Shown here: positions 12,101 through 27,100 of the stretch, piece after piece
Numbering within the stretch: the first letter of the stretch is position 1
Layout: each line of letters begins with the position of its first letter
Source of the DNA: Syntrophomonas sp. UBA4807
GTDB lineage: Bacteria > Bacillota > Syntrophomonadia > Syntrophomonadales > Syntrophomonadaceae
NCBI GenBank assembly: GCA_002402575.1
Contig: DHGD01000149.1
Coordinates: 1-52,423 of the forward strand
Direction: 5' to 3'
Length of the DNA: 52,423 bases
The notes under the pieces: generated by a model
The model's input: the letters and a program-made list of their open reading frames with translations, nothing else
Database searches by the model: none
What the model was told of the DNA's origin: nothing
Position numbers and translations under genes: made by a program

Positions 12101-15100
12101 GATCCGAGCTGCCCGTTGACTGCCGCAATCTGACCCAGAATCAGATCATAAGCTGACCAGTTATTGACAACGAGGTTGGGCAGATAGTCGTTATTGAATA
12201 CTGTAATACTGCCGTTTATTGCGCCAGAACTGGAGGCAGTGATGGTGAGTTCGCCCAGATCCTGATTATACAGTTTGTCCAGTGTGACGGTATTGTTCTC
12301 AGAAGAAAGAACAGCAGTTTCCGCAAAGGCGTCATCCAGTCCGGAATAAACTACAGTTCCATCCTCCTTAATGTCTACGAACATACCGGCTGCAGCGCCG
12401 CCCAGGTGGACAGCGCCGTTGATAGTAACTTTGCCGGTGGAACTCATGGTGCCTTCCCGGTATTCCTTCTCATCCGAGTAGAGGATTTCTTTTACCAGGA
12501 CGTCAACCCATTCAGTGACCTTGGTCCATACCCATTTCACAAACCAGCCGATGATGGGGATCTTACTGACCCATTTTACCAGTTTGTCGACTGTGCGCTG
12601 GATGGTCTTCCACACATAATTGACAACCGTGTTACCTTTGGCGGTAGCATCGCGGAACACAACCTGATCTGTGATCACAGGTGATTCGGCCTTGATAAAC
12701 ATCTTCTGGCTGGCCAGATTCGCACCCTGGGCAACATTCACTACAGCCATGCTGCTGCCCCCTGCTGAGGAAGTGGCGTATACTTTACCGGTCAACCCGA
12801 TTATCTCAGCATAGCTTTCGGAGTGAATGTACATATCTATGACCGCCGCATGGATATCCAGCGTGTCGATGCCTCCTACAAAGGCATTGTTGATGTTGAC
12901 TTCGGTTTTGTCGGTGACTGTTACATAGGATTTGGCCTCGGTAAGTGAGCCTGCCGAAACCGTATAAGATACAGCGTAGGCATGCAGCTTCTGGTACAGA
13001 TAGGAACTAATGTCCGTATTCCTACTGTTAAGGTAACTCTGTGCTCCGCTGCTGCCAATGGTTACGATGGTATCCTCTATGGCGGTGATGCTGGCTTTAC
13101 TTTGATTGCTGCCAGCCAGAGTACCCATGTGGCGATAAGCATATGCATAGATGTCATTTTTGCTGGAAGCATTGATTCCCAAGTCACCGAACAGTGCTGT
13201 AATAACCACTCCGCTGCCTATGGTGGCAGTGGTGTTGGTCTTGAGGTAGGCGCTGGACTCCGGCCCGCTGCCCCCGCTGACCAACCCGTATCCACCCATG
13301 GTGGCAGTGGCATTCTGTTTGGCAGTATCGGCCAGTACGCTGATATAGATGTCGCCATACCTTGAAACGACCCGGGCTCCGTCTCCGGCAGTAAATGTGG
13401 TGTTGCGGTTATTCAGCGCTGTGGCGGCGGAGACTGAACCGAAATCTCCCAAGGCAACCGCATTGGCATTAACCGTCGCAGTAAGGTTGGAGATCGTGGT
13501 GGAGTATATGCTGATGTCTCCCTGGGCTTCCAGCCAGGCCCCTGCCCCCACAGTGGTTGCACCCGTCTGGGAGGCTATGGTGCTGGTGGCAGTGGAACTG
13601 CCTTCACTGGCCAGTCCTGCGTTGGAGGCTGACGTTGATGCTGCGGCAGTAATTGAGTCGCTGGCACTTAGCCAGATATTCTGCCGAGCACTAACCTTGC
13701 CGTTGATCACGGCGGTAGTGCTGTGGTTGAGCACATAGGTTTTGATGGTGTATTTGCCTACCCCTACCAGGCTGATATTGGTGCTATGATTGCTGTAGGC
13801 ACTGAGAACGGTGGTCGAGGCTGCCGCCACATTGACTCCGTCATCAGCTGCGGTGCCTGTGGATATGACCGTGGCATTACTGCCAATGTATGCGCTGACG
13901 GTTCTGGAGTCTACTTTGGCCTCAGAATATATCCCGTTTACATTAGCAGCACTAACCGTGGTATTGGGCTGCTCGGCTATGGCAGTCGCTGTCCCGCTGG
14001 CGTTGGCAATGACATCAACACTGCTGCCTGTCACATTGGCGTTGCCGGCGATCCAGGCCTTGACTGCATCCTGTGTGAAGGCTGCGGTCACCTTTACTAC
14101 TCCCAGGCTGAGCAGGGTCACACTGGTGTCGGGAGCCTGAGCCCGGGAAGTAACCGTACCTCCCAGATCAGCGCCCACGCTTACATCTCCCTGGGTTACT
14201 ATGGTGACATATCCTTCGATGTAAGCATTAACCGTTGATGCAGATTCTGCTTTGGTCATACTAAGATCAGCTGTGGCCAGCGATACATTTGCTCCGCCAT
14301 TGGCACCAGCTTCGGCAGAGGAACTGGTTGACTTGATTATCGATAAGACTGATACCGGGCCGCTGGCCTCAATCGTTCCCGAGCCTGAAATATATGCGTT
14401 CTGGATGACCTTCAGGCTGGATAAGGCTACATTGGCAGCGACCTGGGCCGCCAGACTTAAATTAACTTTAGCGGCGTCTATATCTGCTGTCGCAGTGCTG
14501 CCGGTACCAGTAACTTGAATGTTTATGCCGGCGGCATTTATAATCCCAGACCCTGTAATAAAGGCACTTGCGTCAGTTGCGGTGGTTGCTGTGGCGTAAT
14601 TGACATTCCCTGCCACCAGTCTGACTCCGACGCCATTGCCTGGCTGGGTCGACTTAGCCGTGGAAATAGCCTTATAAGCATTGGTTATAGCCAGTTCATT
14701 TACATATAAAGTCGCGTCGGTACTGTCCAGATAAGCCCCAAAGACTCCTTTAGCATCCGCTGTCATGGTGAGAATGCCCAGACTGGCCAGAGTAAGGGTA
14801 ACATTATCGTTGATAAAACCAGCCTTGGCATATGAGTTAGCTTTGGCCTCTATGGTGAGGTTGCCGTTCTTTTGCTCCAGGCTGCCTAGGTTTGTTCCGG
14901 TGACATAAGCCAGATTAGTTGCGTTGGCAGTGGCAGTAGCGATATTAGCTGCACCGCCTACCAGGCTTATGTCAGCATCAGCACTGCCGCCATTGCCTCC
15001 CAGAGAAGCGATTGCTCCGGCGGTCTCACTGTCCTGGTTCTGCCAGGAATATACATTCACGTTTCCGCTGGTCATGACACTGCTGCCGGAGATATAGGCC

Positions 15101-18100
15101 TTCTGCAGGACACTAAGCGAAGCCTTGGCTATGCTTACGGCTACCTTTACGCCGTTAATCTTTATTGTCGGGGACTCTACTGCAGAATAAGCGCTGACGG
15201 TACCTTGAACCCCAACTGAAACGTTTCCGGTTCCTATTGTTGCATTACTATTTTGTATATACGCCGAGGCAATAGTCGCCGTATCGGCATCAGCGCAGTT
15301 GTCTAGTGCCGAAATGACTGCAACACCAACTCCGAAACTGGGCTGGGACGCAATTGCATTGGCAACCGAGGTGAAGTTGTTATTGACGGTTAAGTTGCCG
15401 CCGCTTAAATCCGAGTCAAGCACATAGGCGGCATAATTACCCTGGGCTGTGGCTTCAAGTACGGTTACACCCAGGGTAAGCAGTCCAAGGCTTACGGCAT
15501 TCTGGTTGACACTGGCATTGGCGTATGACCTGGCCATGCTTTGCACGGTTATAGCTCCTTGAGAGGTAATATCCGCACCGCTGACATAAGCGTGGTTAGT
15601 ATTATTAGCTGTAGCCTTGGCATAATGAACTTCCACACCGATCAGCGATACGTTAGCGCCAATGCCACCGGCACTGCTGCCCAGTTGAGCTACAGCCCCG
15701 GTTTCATTTTGGTCGTTGAGGGTCGAGCCTACCTGCACACTGCCTGCATTTACCTCAGCGCTGTTAATATAGGCTTTCTGCACTGCTTCAAGAGTGGCCT
15801 CGATTACATTAACGGCTATCTTGATGCCGCTGATGGTGATGATGGGGGTTACCACACCGGCATCAGCTGTAGCCTTACCTGTTGCCTGCACCTTAACTAG
15901 GCCGGGGGAATTGATGATTCCATTGCCCCTGATGCTTGCTTCAGCAATGATCCCTACCGATGCCAGGGCGATATTGGTATTAATCTCCATCCCGCTGAAG
16001 GTCCCGCCGACAGGCTGAGTAGTCTTGGCCTTAGCAGATGCTGTATAAGTGTTGGTCACGCTCAGAGATTCCACATTTAGCAAGGCCACCGTGTTCACAT
16101 AGGCTTGATAATTACCGTTGGCGCGAGCGTATAGCAATGCAGTTCCCATGGACATATAGCCGGCCGAAGTGGCTCCTTCCGAAATATCAGCATTGGCGAT
16201 ACTGCTGCCATTGGATATGACCGTCAATGCTCCCGTCATATGGCTTTGGTCACCGAAACTGGCTCCATTAACGTACGCATAGTTTTGGGAATTGGAGACC
16301 GCTATTGCCGAACTTGAAGTAACTCCGTAATAGCTTATGTCTGAACCCAGGGATCCGGCGGCACTCCCCAGTATGGCCCGGGCACCGTTGGCAGGAGATG
16401 CATTGAGGGTCGAGGAAACCGTAGTTGCCCCGGCCTGTTTCACAGTTACATTTTCTATATAGGCTTTCTGTACAGCCTCGAGGGTTGCGGTGAGTATATT
16501 GGCCGCAATTTTAATGCCGCTGATACTCACCGTGGGGGTCATTACTCCAGACTGTGCATCAGCGATACCGGTCACTGTTACATTTATGGTTCCACTGGCA
16601 GATAATATTCCATTGCCCTTGATCGCCGCTTCTGCATTGGTGGTTACCTTGGATACGGCTATATTGCCCTTGATATCTGCCAATGCCGCATGGACTCCGC
16701 CGATAGCCTGAGCGGTTTCTGCCTCGGCCCCCGATGTATAAGTGTTATCAACATTGATTGCTACCGCATTAATAACCCCACCGGTGGTGTCGATATAAGC
16801 CCGGAAATCTCCTTTGGCTTCTGCATAAAGTGTGGTCAACCCCAGTGAGATAAGCCCGATGCTGCTTGCCGACTCCTGAATTGCTGCTACCGCATAGCTC
16901 TTGCTATTGACCTTCACATCCAGTTTTCCCGCCGGCGTTCCTTCTGCGCCGAGGCTTGCACCGGTAATATATGCATAGTTGACGGCGTTGGCTATGGCTT
17001 TGGCGATGTTTATTTTGGCACTGAATAGACTAAAGTCAACACCGGCCCCGTCCAGGGCATTATAGCCTGCCTGGTCGAAATTGCTTCCTAATTCGGCACT
17101 CGCTCCCTCACCTACTCCGTCATTAAGGGTAGATGTTACCTGAACATCGCCTCCGGTGATGATGTCGACTCCCACTATAGAAGCATTCTGGATAGCCTCT
17201 GAACTTGCTGCCACAATGTTAGCCGCAATGTTTATAACATTAACCGAAATACTCGGAGTCCGGGTGAGGGCATGGGCAGTTGCAGTACCATCAGCATTGA
17301 CTTTAACCAAATCGGTGGTTAGTATCCCAGCTCCGGTTAAGGCTGCAGAGGCTTGTGAAGACGCTGTCGCCAAAGCCAGGTTGATACCAATGGTTGCATA
17401 TGAAGCTTGCACCCCGCCTGCGGAAGGAGTCACATCGGCAGTGGCATTGGCGGTATATATAGTCTCTACGATCAGTGTATCGGCCTTGATTGAATTGTTT
17501 TGAGGTATATTTACTATGGCTTCAAATCTGGCCTGGGAATAAGCGACACCCACCATGACATTGGCAGTAACTGCGCTTACGCTTAAATTAGTAATTCCAG
17601 AAAGCACATCGGCCTTTCCATAACTGCCAACTGCTATATTGCCACCGGTCACATCGACACTAAGCGCATTTACTGTCGCCAGGCTTTGCGACCGGCCATA
17701 AGCCACTGCTACGTTAGCGGTCACGGTGATGAGCCCGCCGGAGCCGGTGATCAGATTAGCTACACTGCTCGCTTCAGTTGCGTTGTCGTTCAGCTTGGAA
17801 ATAACCGCGAGCGATCCGGCTTTAATATGGCCGCCGGAGATCAGAGCGCTCTGTTCGCTCCTGAGCAGGGACACAGCAACAGAAGCCGCTACGCTGATTG
17901 CTCCGGCACTGATGCCTATAACCTTGGCTTCGGCAGCGGCGTTTCCGTGAGCCCCCACATTAAGGGCATTATCCGCGGTCAGATTGCCGCTGCCCGTTAT
18001 CACAGCTTTGTTGATCGTATCGTTGTCTGCTATGGCGGCGTTGATGTTGACTGATATCAAACCTACCGAACCTGCTATTGCAGTGGACTCTGCCGAGGAT

Positions 18101-21100
18101 TTATTGCGCTGCCCTTCCCCGTCTCTACCGGCAAAAACATTGAAATTCCTGGCTCTCATCGTCACGCCGGTGGTATCTAGCATAGCAAGGTTAGTGGAGG
18201 CAAGTCTTACATAACTGACGGTAACCCCGACTGCGGTCATTCCAACAGTAGCTGCTGCCAGGAAAGAGTCTGCCTGGGAAATCATATAAGCATCGACATT
18301 GACATCACCTGCAGCGGCAACCGGCATTTGGTTAATGGCCGCATAAGCGACGGTATTGTTGAAGACCAAGAGGACATTGCCATTAACGGCTACGGAGCTC
18401 AATCCTGAAACTGACAGAACCGTGCTGGAGGCAGTAGTATTGGTGTTATTTTGCACTGTAACATCGACCGCCCGCAGGCTGCCGGTGGTGCCGGTGGATG
18501 CGCCCGCGGTGGGGGTTGATTTATAAGGTGTGGTGCCGATATAGGTCAGAATGGTGGGATCGAGTATGGAAATGGCTGCTGACAGCCCCACGGTAACCCC
18601 GCCACCCAGTGCAGCACCAACGATGTAAGCATCGGCTTCGGTATCAACTGTTGCTAATACTTTAACATTGCCAGTTGATTTCAGGCTGACACCCTGACCG
18701 ATAAAGGTCTCTATCAGACTTCGGTTGATAGCCAGTGACAAGGCACCGTTGACCGCTACTCCTCCCGCCGAAATGGCTGCTGCCAGGGTGGTGGCATCGG
18801 TGGTGGCCTGAGAGAGAACGTTTACATCTCCGACTTCATAGCCGGCTTCACCCGGCACGCCAATCTGCGCGTCGCCGACAATAGCTGAAGAAACCGAACC
18901 GTTGAATGCCACTGTGGCTACGGATACGCTGACACCCACCACGCCACCAGATCCTGCCAAGGTTGCAGCTATTACCTGCGGGTAGTCACTTACCGCTTTA
19001 ACGGTCAAAGAATCCGCTTTGATAACGTCGCCCTCAATATAGGCTTTAACATTGGAGTTAAGTACCACAACGCCTGCCGCGACCCCTACCCCGGCAAACC
19101 CACCGGCCCCGGTGAATGAGATGGCGCGAATGGTTAAGTCTGCAACGGTAACATCCTCGGTGTCTTCGCTGTTTTGTGCATTGATGGCCCCTTCCAGGGC
19201 AGCATTTTTATCCGGGTCAGCGGCAACAGGAGTGGAACCACCTCGGGCGTACACTGTGATATCGCCTGCCGCGGAAAGTACAGCTCCGTCTTCTACATAG
19301 GCCAGGACGTTGCTGTATAGAATGCCTACCGCCATGCCCACTCCTACTCCGGCGTATGCTCCACCGGCTACAGTCGCGGTCACCATATCAGCGGTCATAT
19401 TGTCATGCGCTGAAACCAGGATATCTTCGGCACTTCTAACAACCGCATTTTGTCCAATAAAAGCACTAGTGGAATCGGATGGATTATAATCAGGCTGAGT
19501 TTCGCCCAGCTTGCCGGCGTTGTTCAGGTCCGCATTGCTTTCTTCATCAGCTTCGAATTCTGCTCCAGGCTGATCGCCATCCTGATACTCTTCATTGAAG
19601 GAGGGATCTCGGTAGCCGGTAGTGCCGTCGAATACTATTTGGGTTTCCCAGATGGGCCGGCCATACTCATCAAACATGAGGTTGCCGCCATTATCCTTTT
19701 TTTGAACTTTGACCAGGTTGCCGTTAGTATCTTTTTCGTATACGTATTCTTCGTGGCCGGTATTATCGTCGCTGACCTTGGAGCCGTCACCTTGCAATTT
19801 ATTTGCCAGCCTGTCACCGTCGTATTCCTGATAGTATGCCCCAGTGACTCCGGGTGACTTCGCGGACTGATCACCCATTACAGCATGAGGATCAAATGTG
19901 TTTACTGAATTTCCATCTTCATCAGTTCCGCTCTGTAATGAATCTGAAGCATCCTGGTTGAGCTTGCCGCCGATGACTGCCACCATCAGGGTCACTCCCA
20001 CTCCGGCATTCCCGCCTACTGCCAGGGTGCCTGCATACATATGCAGGTCGCGGTTGGAACTGGCCAGCAAGGTAACATCGCCTGCAGTGGTGGTGATGCG
20101 GTTGGCTTCCCCGATGTATGCCGTCACTGTATTGCTGGCGATAGTCAGCATGGCAGTCACACCTACGCCTGCTGTGCCGCCTATGGCCGCTGAAACCGCT
20201 ACCCCTACGAATTCATAATCATCTGTGGCCTTTAAGGTGAGGCTGCCGGCATTGATACAGACACCCGCCGTTGTCTCAGTAGCACCTTCGGTATAAGCCT
20301 GGGTTACCACCTCGGTTATAACTATATCCACGCTCCCTGATACCCCGGCTGTGCCGCCCCCGGATACCCCGGCTACATCTGCGCTAACAAATTCTATGGA
20401 TTCAGCCGCAACGGTCATCAGACCGGTCACATCAACCATTGCTCCGGCCACGACTTTGGCGATGGTTTTGCCGGTGAAATAGGTCACTACTGCAGCGCCG
20501 CCGACCCCTGCACTACCACCTACCGAAATAGCAGCCGCTATATTTAAAAGGAATTCATCACTGACAGCTTGGACATCAATACTGCCGCCTGCCTGCACCG
20601 TTCCGCCCAGTTCGGCTGTTACATCATTCATGAATATAAGTACACTGCCGCCGAGTCCTACCGAAACATTACTGCCAGCACTGAAAGTCACCGCCACCAG
20701 GTTAAGATCATCCGAGGCTTTGGCTGATACGGTGATGTTTCCCGTCGCTGTGGTGCTACCGCTCAAGCCTACGCTAGCTTTCACTTCCTTGTCAAATACC
20801 ACGGTCACTATGGTGGCGCCCACTCCGGTTGAGCCGGATACAGCTACCGCGCCGCCGAAATTGTATATAATAGAAGCATCATCAGCTTCTATATATATGT
20901 CTCCTGGAGATGATTCCCCGTCTTCTGAACCATCTCCGTCCTTATCATCTGAAGGTGAGGTGCCTGACCGCATCCGGGTATTGTTGCCTACATGAGCGTT
21001 TACTCGGTTCATTACCACTAATGTATCGATGACGCCGGATACTGCTGCCGATGATGCTCCGCTGGCCCCGATACCCAGCATCAGAATCTGTTCTGAGCCC

Positions 21101-24100
21101 TGGGCGCTGACAATTATTCCTTTGCGCCGATTTTGGCGGTTGGGAGTGAGAATTCCGGCTTCACTTCCTGTTGCCAGGGCGTAAGCGGTTACATCGGTAT
21201 TGTTTCCGGCACTGGCGTTGACTTCATTTCTCAGTACTGCGGTTACGATGGTGGCACCTACACCGGTCCCACCGGCCATAGAAGCATTGGCTGCTGCCAG
21301 ATATACGTTGCTGGCATGATCAGCAACAATTCCCACCGAGTCATAAGCCTTAATCGTGCTTCCATCTCCGAGGGAAGAGGTAGTATGGTTTTGTGCTACG
21401 GTAGTCTGGATGTTGCCGCTGATGGCGGTTGATGAGGGTGAAATTCCGCCTGCGGCAGTGATGACCAATGTCCAATCCTTGGAGACCGCCTGAACCAAAA
21501 CGCTGCCGCTCCTGGAAATAAGCAAGGCCTCGATACCGGTGGTGGCCTGGGTCAAGCGGTTAAACACGTTCACGCTGATAGTAGCTCCCACTGCTGCACC
21601 CGAACCGGAAACAGCCACTCCGACCAAAACGGTGATCATTTTGGAATTGCTTTCGGCTTTGACATTCACATCACCGTCGGCGGTAATACGTGCAAAGTCT
21701 CCAACAGCAGCCACACTCTTGGCGTTTGTAACTAGTACGTTTACACTTCCTGCCACCGCAGTACCCTGAGAAGCCCCGGAAGCTGAAGCCAGGGTACTGA
21801 TAAGTTTCTCTATATTAGAGGAAGAAATGGTAACTTCCCCGCCGCTAATTATCTCTGCATATTCGCCCAGAAGAGCCTGGGCCTGGTTGCCGGTAACTAT
21901 AACCGCCACGGTACCGCCGGCGGCTACACCGGAGCCGGAGCTGGCATCTACCGCAACGGAAGCGGAGACCAGTAGGAGGTAGGCATCGTTGGCAGCCTTA
22001 ATGGCTACGTTGCCGGCAGCATCTATAACAGATCTGTTCCCTGCCATGGCCAACACTTGATTTTCGGACACGATGACCGTGAGCCCGCCGCCAACCGTGG
22101 CACCAGAACCACTACCCCCGGTCTTGACAGCAGCGGCAACTGTAATCGACCAGGCATCCACATCTGATTTGGCACTGATGTTTACATTACCGGCAGCTAC
22201 ATTGACCGAGCCGTCTGCCCCAATGGTAGCTGTCACCAGGTCGTTGTTGGTGATGACAGCTACATTCAGTCCCACACCAGCAGTAGCAGAGGATACTGAA
22301 AGTGCACCGCCGATAATGCGGGCATTGTTATCAGAGGAAGCTGTAATATCGAAATCTCCTGAAGTGATTGTTATCTTGGCTCGATCACCTATTGTCGCCG
22401 CCGTTTCACTGTTCTGGAAAAGCATTGACACGGAACCGGCCATAGCCAGTTTGCTGTCTGTTCCTCCCACTATGGTACCGGCAGCTGCCGACGCATAGTA
22501 ATTGACGCTCCCTAGGAAACTGGTGAGCTGAGCGATATCAACCAGGTCTTCCGTTTTAACATTCATGGTCACGCCGAATTTATTGCTGCCGGTTCCATTG
22601 GTGGTTACATTGATGATGCCTTCCTGTCCGCTGGCAGCATCGGCGGTGAATAGTTCCGACAATTCAAAGGGCAGGCCCCAGTCACTGATGGTAACCGGTT
22701 TCTTCTCTGCGTTCATGGTAAAGGATTGAGCGGTGACTTCTACATCGTCCCCCAGGATCACCAGGACTTTATTCTCTGCATACAAGATAGCGAAAGCCGC
22801 GCCCACTCCCACGGTGGTTCCTTTGGACAGCACCGCTGCCATAGCTGCTGCTGAGAGCTTGGATTTATCAGTAGCTTCGAGGTTGATATGGCCGTTTAAG
22901 GCTGTAAGGACGGAGCCATCCGCTATTATGACGCTGCTTTCTCCGCCTGCCACTACTATGGCCAGTGAACCGGCTACCCCGGCCTTGCCGCCGGATCCGG
23001 AGATACTCCCTGAAATGCCCAGGGCTCCGTATTTGCCCCGGTAGACACCGTCCATATTCTGGGTCAGTTCCGCGTCTGCGGTAATATCTCCGTCGGCTGC
23101 CGTAACTGCACCGTCAATGGCAACCCGAGCGGCATTCTTATTTACTGAAACCGCTACCCCGACACCGATTGAGTTGCTATTCTGCATGAGGGTAGCGGCA
23201 ACGCCGGTGCCGACAGTACTGAAGTTACCATTGTTGGTTGTTATGGCATCAATGGTTTTAGCTGCCAAGCTGCCGCTGATACTGGCCAGAGCCTCATGCT
23301 GGGTGACATTGACACCGACCGCGGCTGCTACATGGACCTTCTGACTATTCTGTGCCGAAGAATCGGTATTGCTGCCAGAAAGAGTGCCACCAACGGTGCT
23401 GCCGGTGGTGGCACCGCCGTTACTGCTGCTGCCGCTGGCAGTCTCGTTTATTATACTGCTTAAATTACCATCATTAGCCGATGCAGAGGCCTGGCTGGTG
23501 GATGTACTCGAAGCGTTCTGTGCGTGCAGAGCGTTGGTAGACACCGGCAGGGTGCTGCTGACTTCAGAGCCCCCGCTGCTTCCGGTACTGCTGAGCCTGC
23601 CGCTGATGAGCGAAGAGGTATTGTTGCCGGCGGTACTGGTTGAGGTTCCATTGGTATTGTTGGTTTTGAGGTTCTGGGCGGCACGGAATTTGGACAGGTA
23701 GCGGTCCAGATCCGCCCCCATCGCCACTGCCAATGCGTTGGCTTCGTCTTCATCATAAGTTGCGGCAGCCACTTTCGCCCTGCCGTTAATGGTACCATGA
23801 CCTGCAAAGCTGGCGACCACCGTGGAGAGGGCGATATTTACCGCTACCGCCGCACCGACTGAGGTGGAATTGCCGACGGCGAATCCGCTGGCATTGGTCT
23901 GGGTCTCCCCGCTCTGTCTGGCATACAGGTAGAAGTTTACTTTTTCCCCTACTTTATCGGTTTCTATAGTATCCGCGGCGGCAGTAGTGTTGATTTGAGA
24001 ACCCTGGCCCACATAAGCTTTAACATCATTCTGAATCAGGCTTACCGATACCGAAGCATCAACTGAGATGTCTTTGGGGGTGGTGGTGCTGGTCGACCCG

Positions 24101-27100
24101 GAGCTCGAACCACTGTTGGTAGCTGCGCTGCGAGCCACCGGGTCTGAACCGGAGACGCTTACGGTGTCCAGATCATTCTGGGCGAGGGACGATATCTTAA
24201 TGCTGGCCGCGTCCACCCGGCGATTGCATCCGATCCCGGCGTAGACGGTAAGATCGGCGATGCTCAGCGCAAAGGCTGCTCCCACACCAACCGTCTTGTT
24301 ATCGGGGGACCCTGAAGTGGTTCCACTTCCGGAAGCACTGGTAGTGTCGGCTGTGCCATTGTTGGTGGCAGTGCTGCCATTGGTGGCCGCCTTGTTTTTA
24401 TCCGCCCTTCCCTTGCCATCAGCGGAAGAACTGGCGGTGGTGTATACCTTCTGGGCTCCATTGGCGGTAATGATTATGTCACCGCTGATATTTATATCTT
24501 CTCCTTCTCTGAGAGCACTGCGGTCGGCTATTACGGCCTGGGTTAGACCATTGACCACGGAAATGGCTGCCGAACCTGCCACTCCCACGTTGGCCGCCCC
24601 CACACCGGAAACCGTCTGGGTGGAGATCTTGTGGCCAATGCCATCCAGTTCATCATTACTGCCCAGTATGGCGGCGATAGCCTTGACCGCCAGAGCGATT
24701 ATATCGTTGCGCTGTTGTGGGTCTTTGAATTTTTCCAGGGTGGCTTGAAAATAGGCCGGGTTGTTCTTGACCACATTGACCAGGACTTGAGCATCTGCCA
24801 GGCCGGCAGCTATATAGGATATAGTATCCATAACCACATCTTGGAAATCTTCATTTACACTGTCGGCCACATCGGTGCCGTTTAATGATGCTTGCAGGCG
24901 GGCGGCAATAACCGGAGCCAGAGCGGCAGCCATTTCATCCAGGCTGGTGCCTTCCGGCAGGGTTATCCCCCGGGATGTGATCTGGTCTTTGATATATGTC
25001 TCCAAAGTGGTGCCGGGGCCATTCAGTTCTTCTAATACCCCGTTGGCAAGCTCCGCTGCATTCAGTATCTCTAAGAGCTGTCCCACCAGTTCTTCCAGGG
25101 TCTTCTTGGCTTCCTCTTCATATATATCTGCAGATATTGTCAGGCTGGTGCCTTTCAGTTTGCAGTCGCCCACATAAGCAGTATTTTCATAAGTGACTAT
25201 ATTGATTGCAACTGCCACCCCTACCCCGGTTGTGGAGTTGGTAGCGGAGGCATTGGCCACAATAGCTGCGTCAGTATCGTTCTTACTGGAGATGACTATT
25301 TCGCCTTCAGACTCAACCACGATCCCGTCAGCAATGACCACCCGAGAAATGTTCTTCTGTATATTGAGCGTAAAGGTAGCTGCCAGCTGTACGCTTCCTT
25401 CGGAGGTCTCCGCCTTCTGCCGGTTTGCGGTCAGGCTGTTGACCGAGCTTCCAGTTACATTCTTTGTGCCGGCCGCATCAGCCATATTAGAAGCTGCCTG
25501 AGTATTGTCATCAGCTATGGCATCAGCTTCACCTTCTTTGAACAGATTAGCAAAATCCTCGCTATAATCATCTTCTTCGGGGGGTGTGGTCTCGCCACCC
25601 TCTTCAAACAGATTGGAGATTCCGTCATAGGGATCGTCCGGGTCAGGGTCAGGGTCAGGGTCAGGATCGCCTGAATCCGTACTATCGCCCGACAATGTTC
25701 CACTGTCGGTGCTTGATGTATTGCTGGCTGTACTTCCTGTAGTGGTCGTGCTGGTTGCTCCGGAAGCACTGGCCTTGCCATTGGCAGTCAGTCTGCTCAC
25801 TGAATCAGCCTTAACATAGACCTTTCTTCCTCTTATACTGCGCCCCTGTGTAGCCGTAGCACTATCATTGATAATGTCGATAATAAATGTCCCCCCGGCT
25901 CCAACGCCGCCGCCTACTGCAGCCGCATCGGCCAGAATGTTGCGGGTGATCTGATTTGCTGCGGTAATATTAACATCACCACCGAATATTAGTAGCGCGT
26001 CGCTGTTATTGGTGCCGGTGTTGGCATCCACATAAATTCCGGATATATCCAGGGCCAGGACCGGCACAATGGCAGTTCCTCCTGAAGCTCCAGCTTTGGC
26101 GGTCATTTTCTCGCTCCCATTATATGAGGCAGTTACGTTCATAGCATCCAAGACCGTTTCGTCCAGGGCGCGCCTGATCGATACCGCATCACCGATGTTA
26201 GCGAAACTGTCCACACCGATGACCGCAATGGCTATACCTGCGCCTATGCCCACCGAGTCTGAGGAGGGGCTTCCAGCTGTGGTTCCCTTGGAAACATTAC
26301 TGTTTCCTGACTTCCCGGCCGCATCAGCTACCGTAACCAATTTGCTTTGGGACACATCCGCCTTAACATTCAGACTGCCGCCACTCAAGATTATATCCTC
26401 ATTCAGCTCGGCGCTGTTTTGGGCCTTTAGCACATGCACTGTCAGGGCTCCCGCCAGGCCCAGATCGGCTGCAGTGAAACCGGCCCTGGAAATAGCTGCT
26501 GAAGAAAGGTTGGCGCTTAGAGCTGTAATATCCAACCCGCCAGCTTTTATCGGGGTTGAGGCAGCACTGACAAAAGCTTCATTATTATAATTAACCACTG
26601 TCACTGCCACTCCCACACCCAGAGCGATGCTGCCGGTGCGTGAAGCAGTCGGTTTAGTCGCGCTGCCTGCTTCAAAAATGGCTCCCAGACCAATCCTGGC
26701 TGCATCAGTATTCGGCATGGAGAACTGGTATATTCCCGCTGCGGTGGGAATTATGGTGGTAGTGCCAATTTTTAGACTGTTGGCCTTTAAGCGGTATCCC
26801 TCGGCGGCAATTATCTCTACGTAAAGAGCCGTCCCCACCTGTACCTGTGCCGACAATACCGTGTTGGCAGGATCATTAGATACGATGACATTGCCGTCCT
26901 TGTCCTTCACGGTTACTGTGCCGTTGATGATGTTATCCAGATACAGTTCCTTGGCAACACCCTCAAAATTGACTTTGACAATAACATTGGCGGCTGGCAT
27001 GGTGAGGCGATACTGATTGGTCTGGCCTTCAACCTGTTGGGCTGCAAAAGTGGTTTCGCTCCCTGCTGCACCGGTATAGGTGACCAGGACCTCCGTAACA

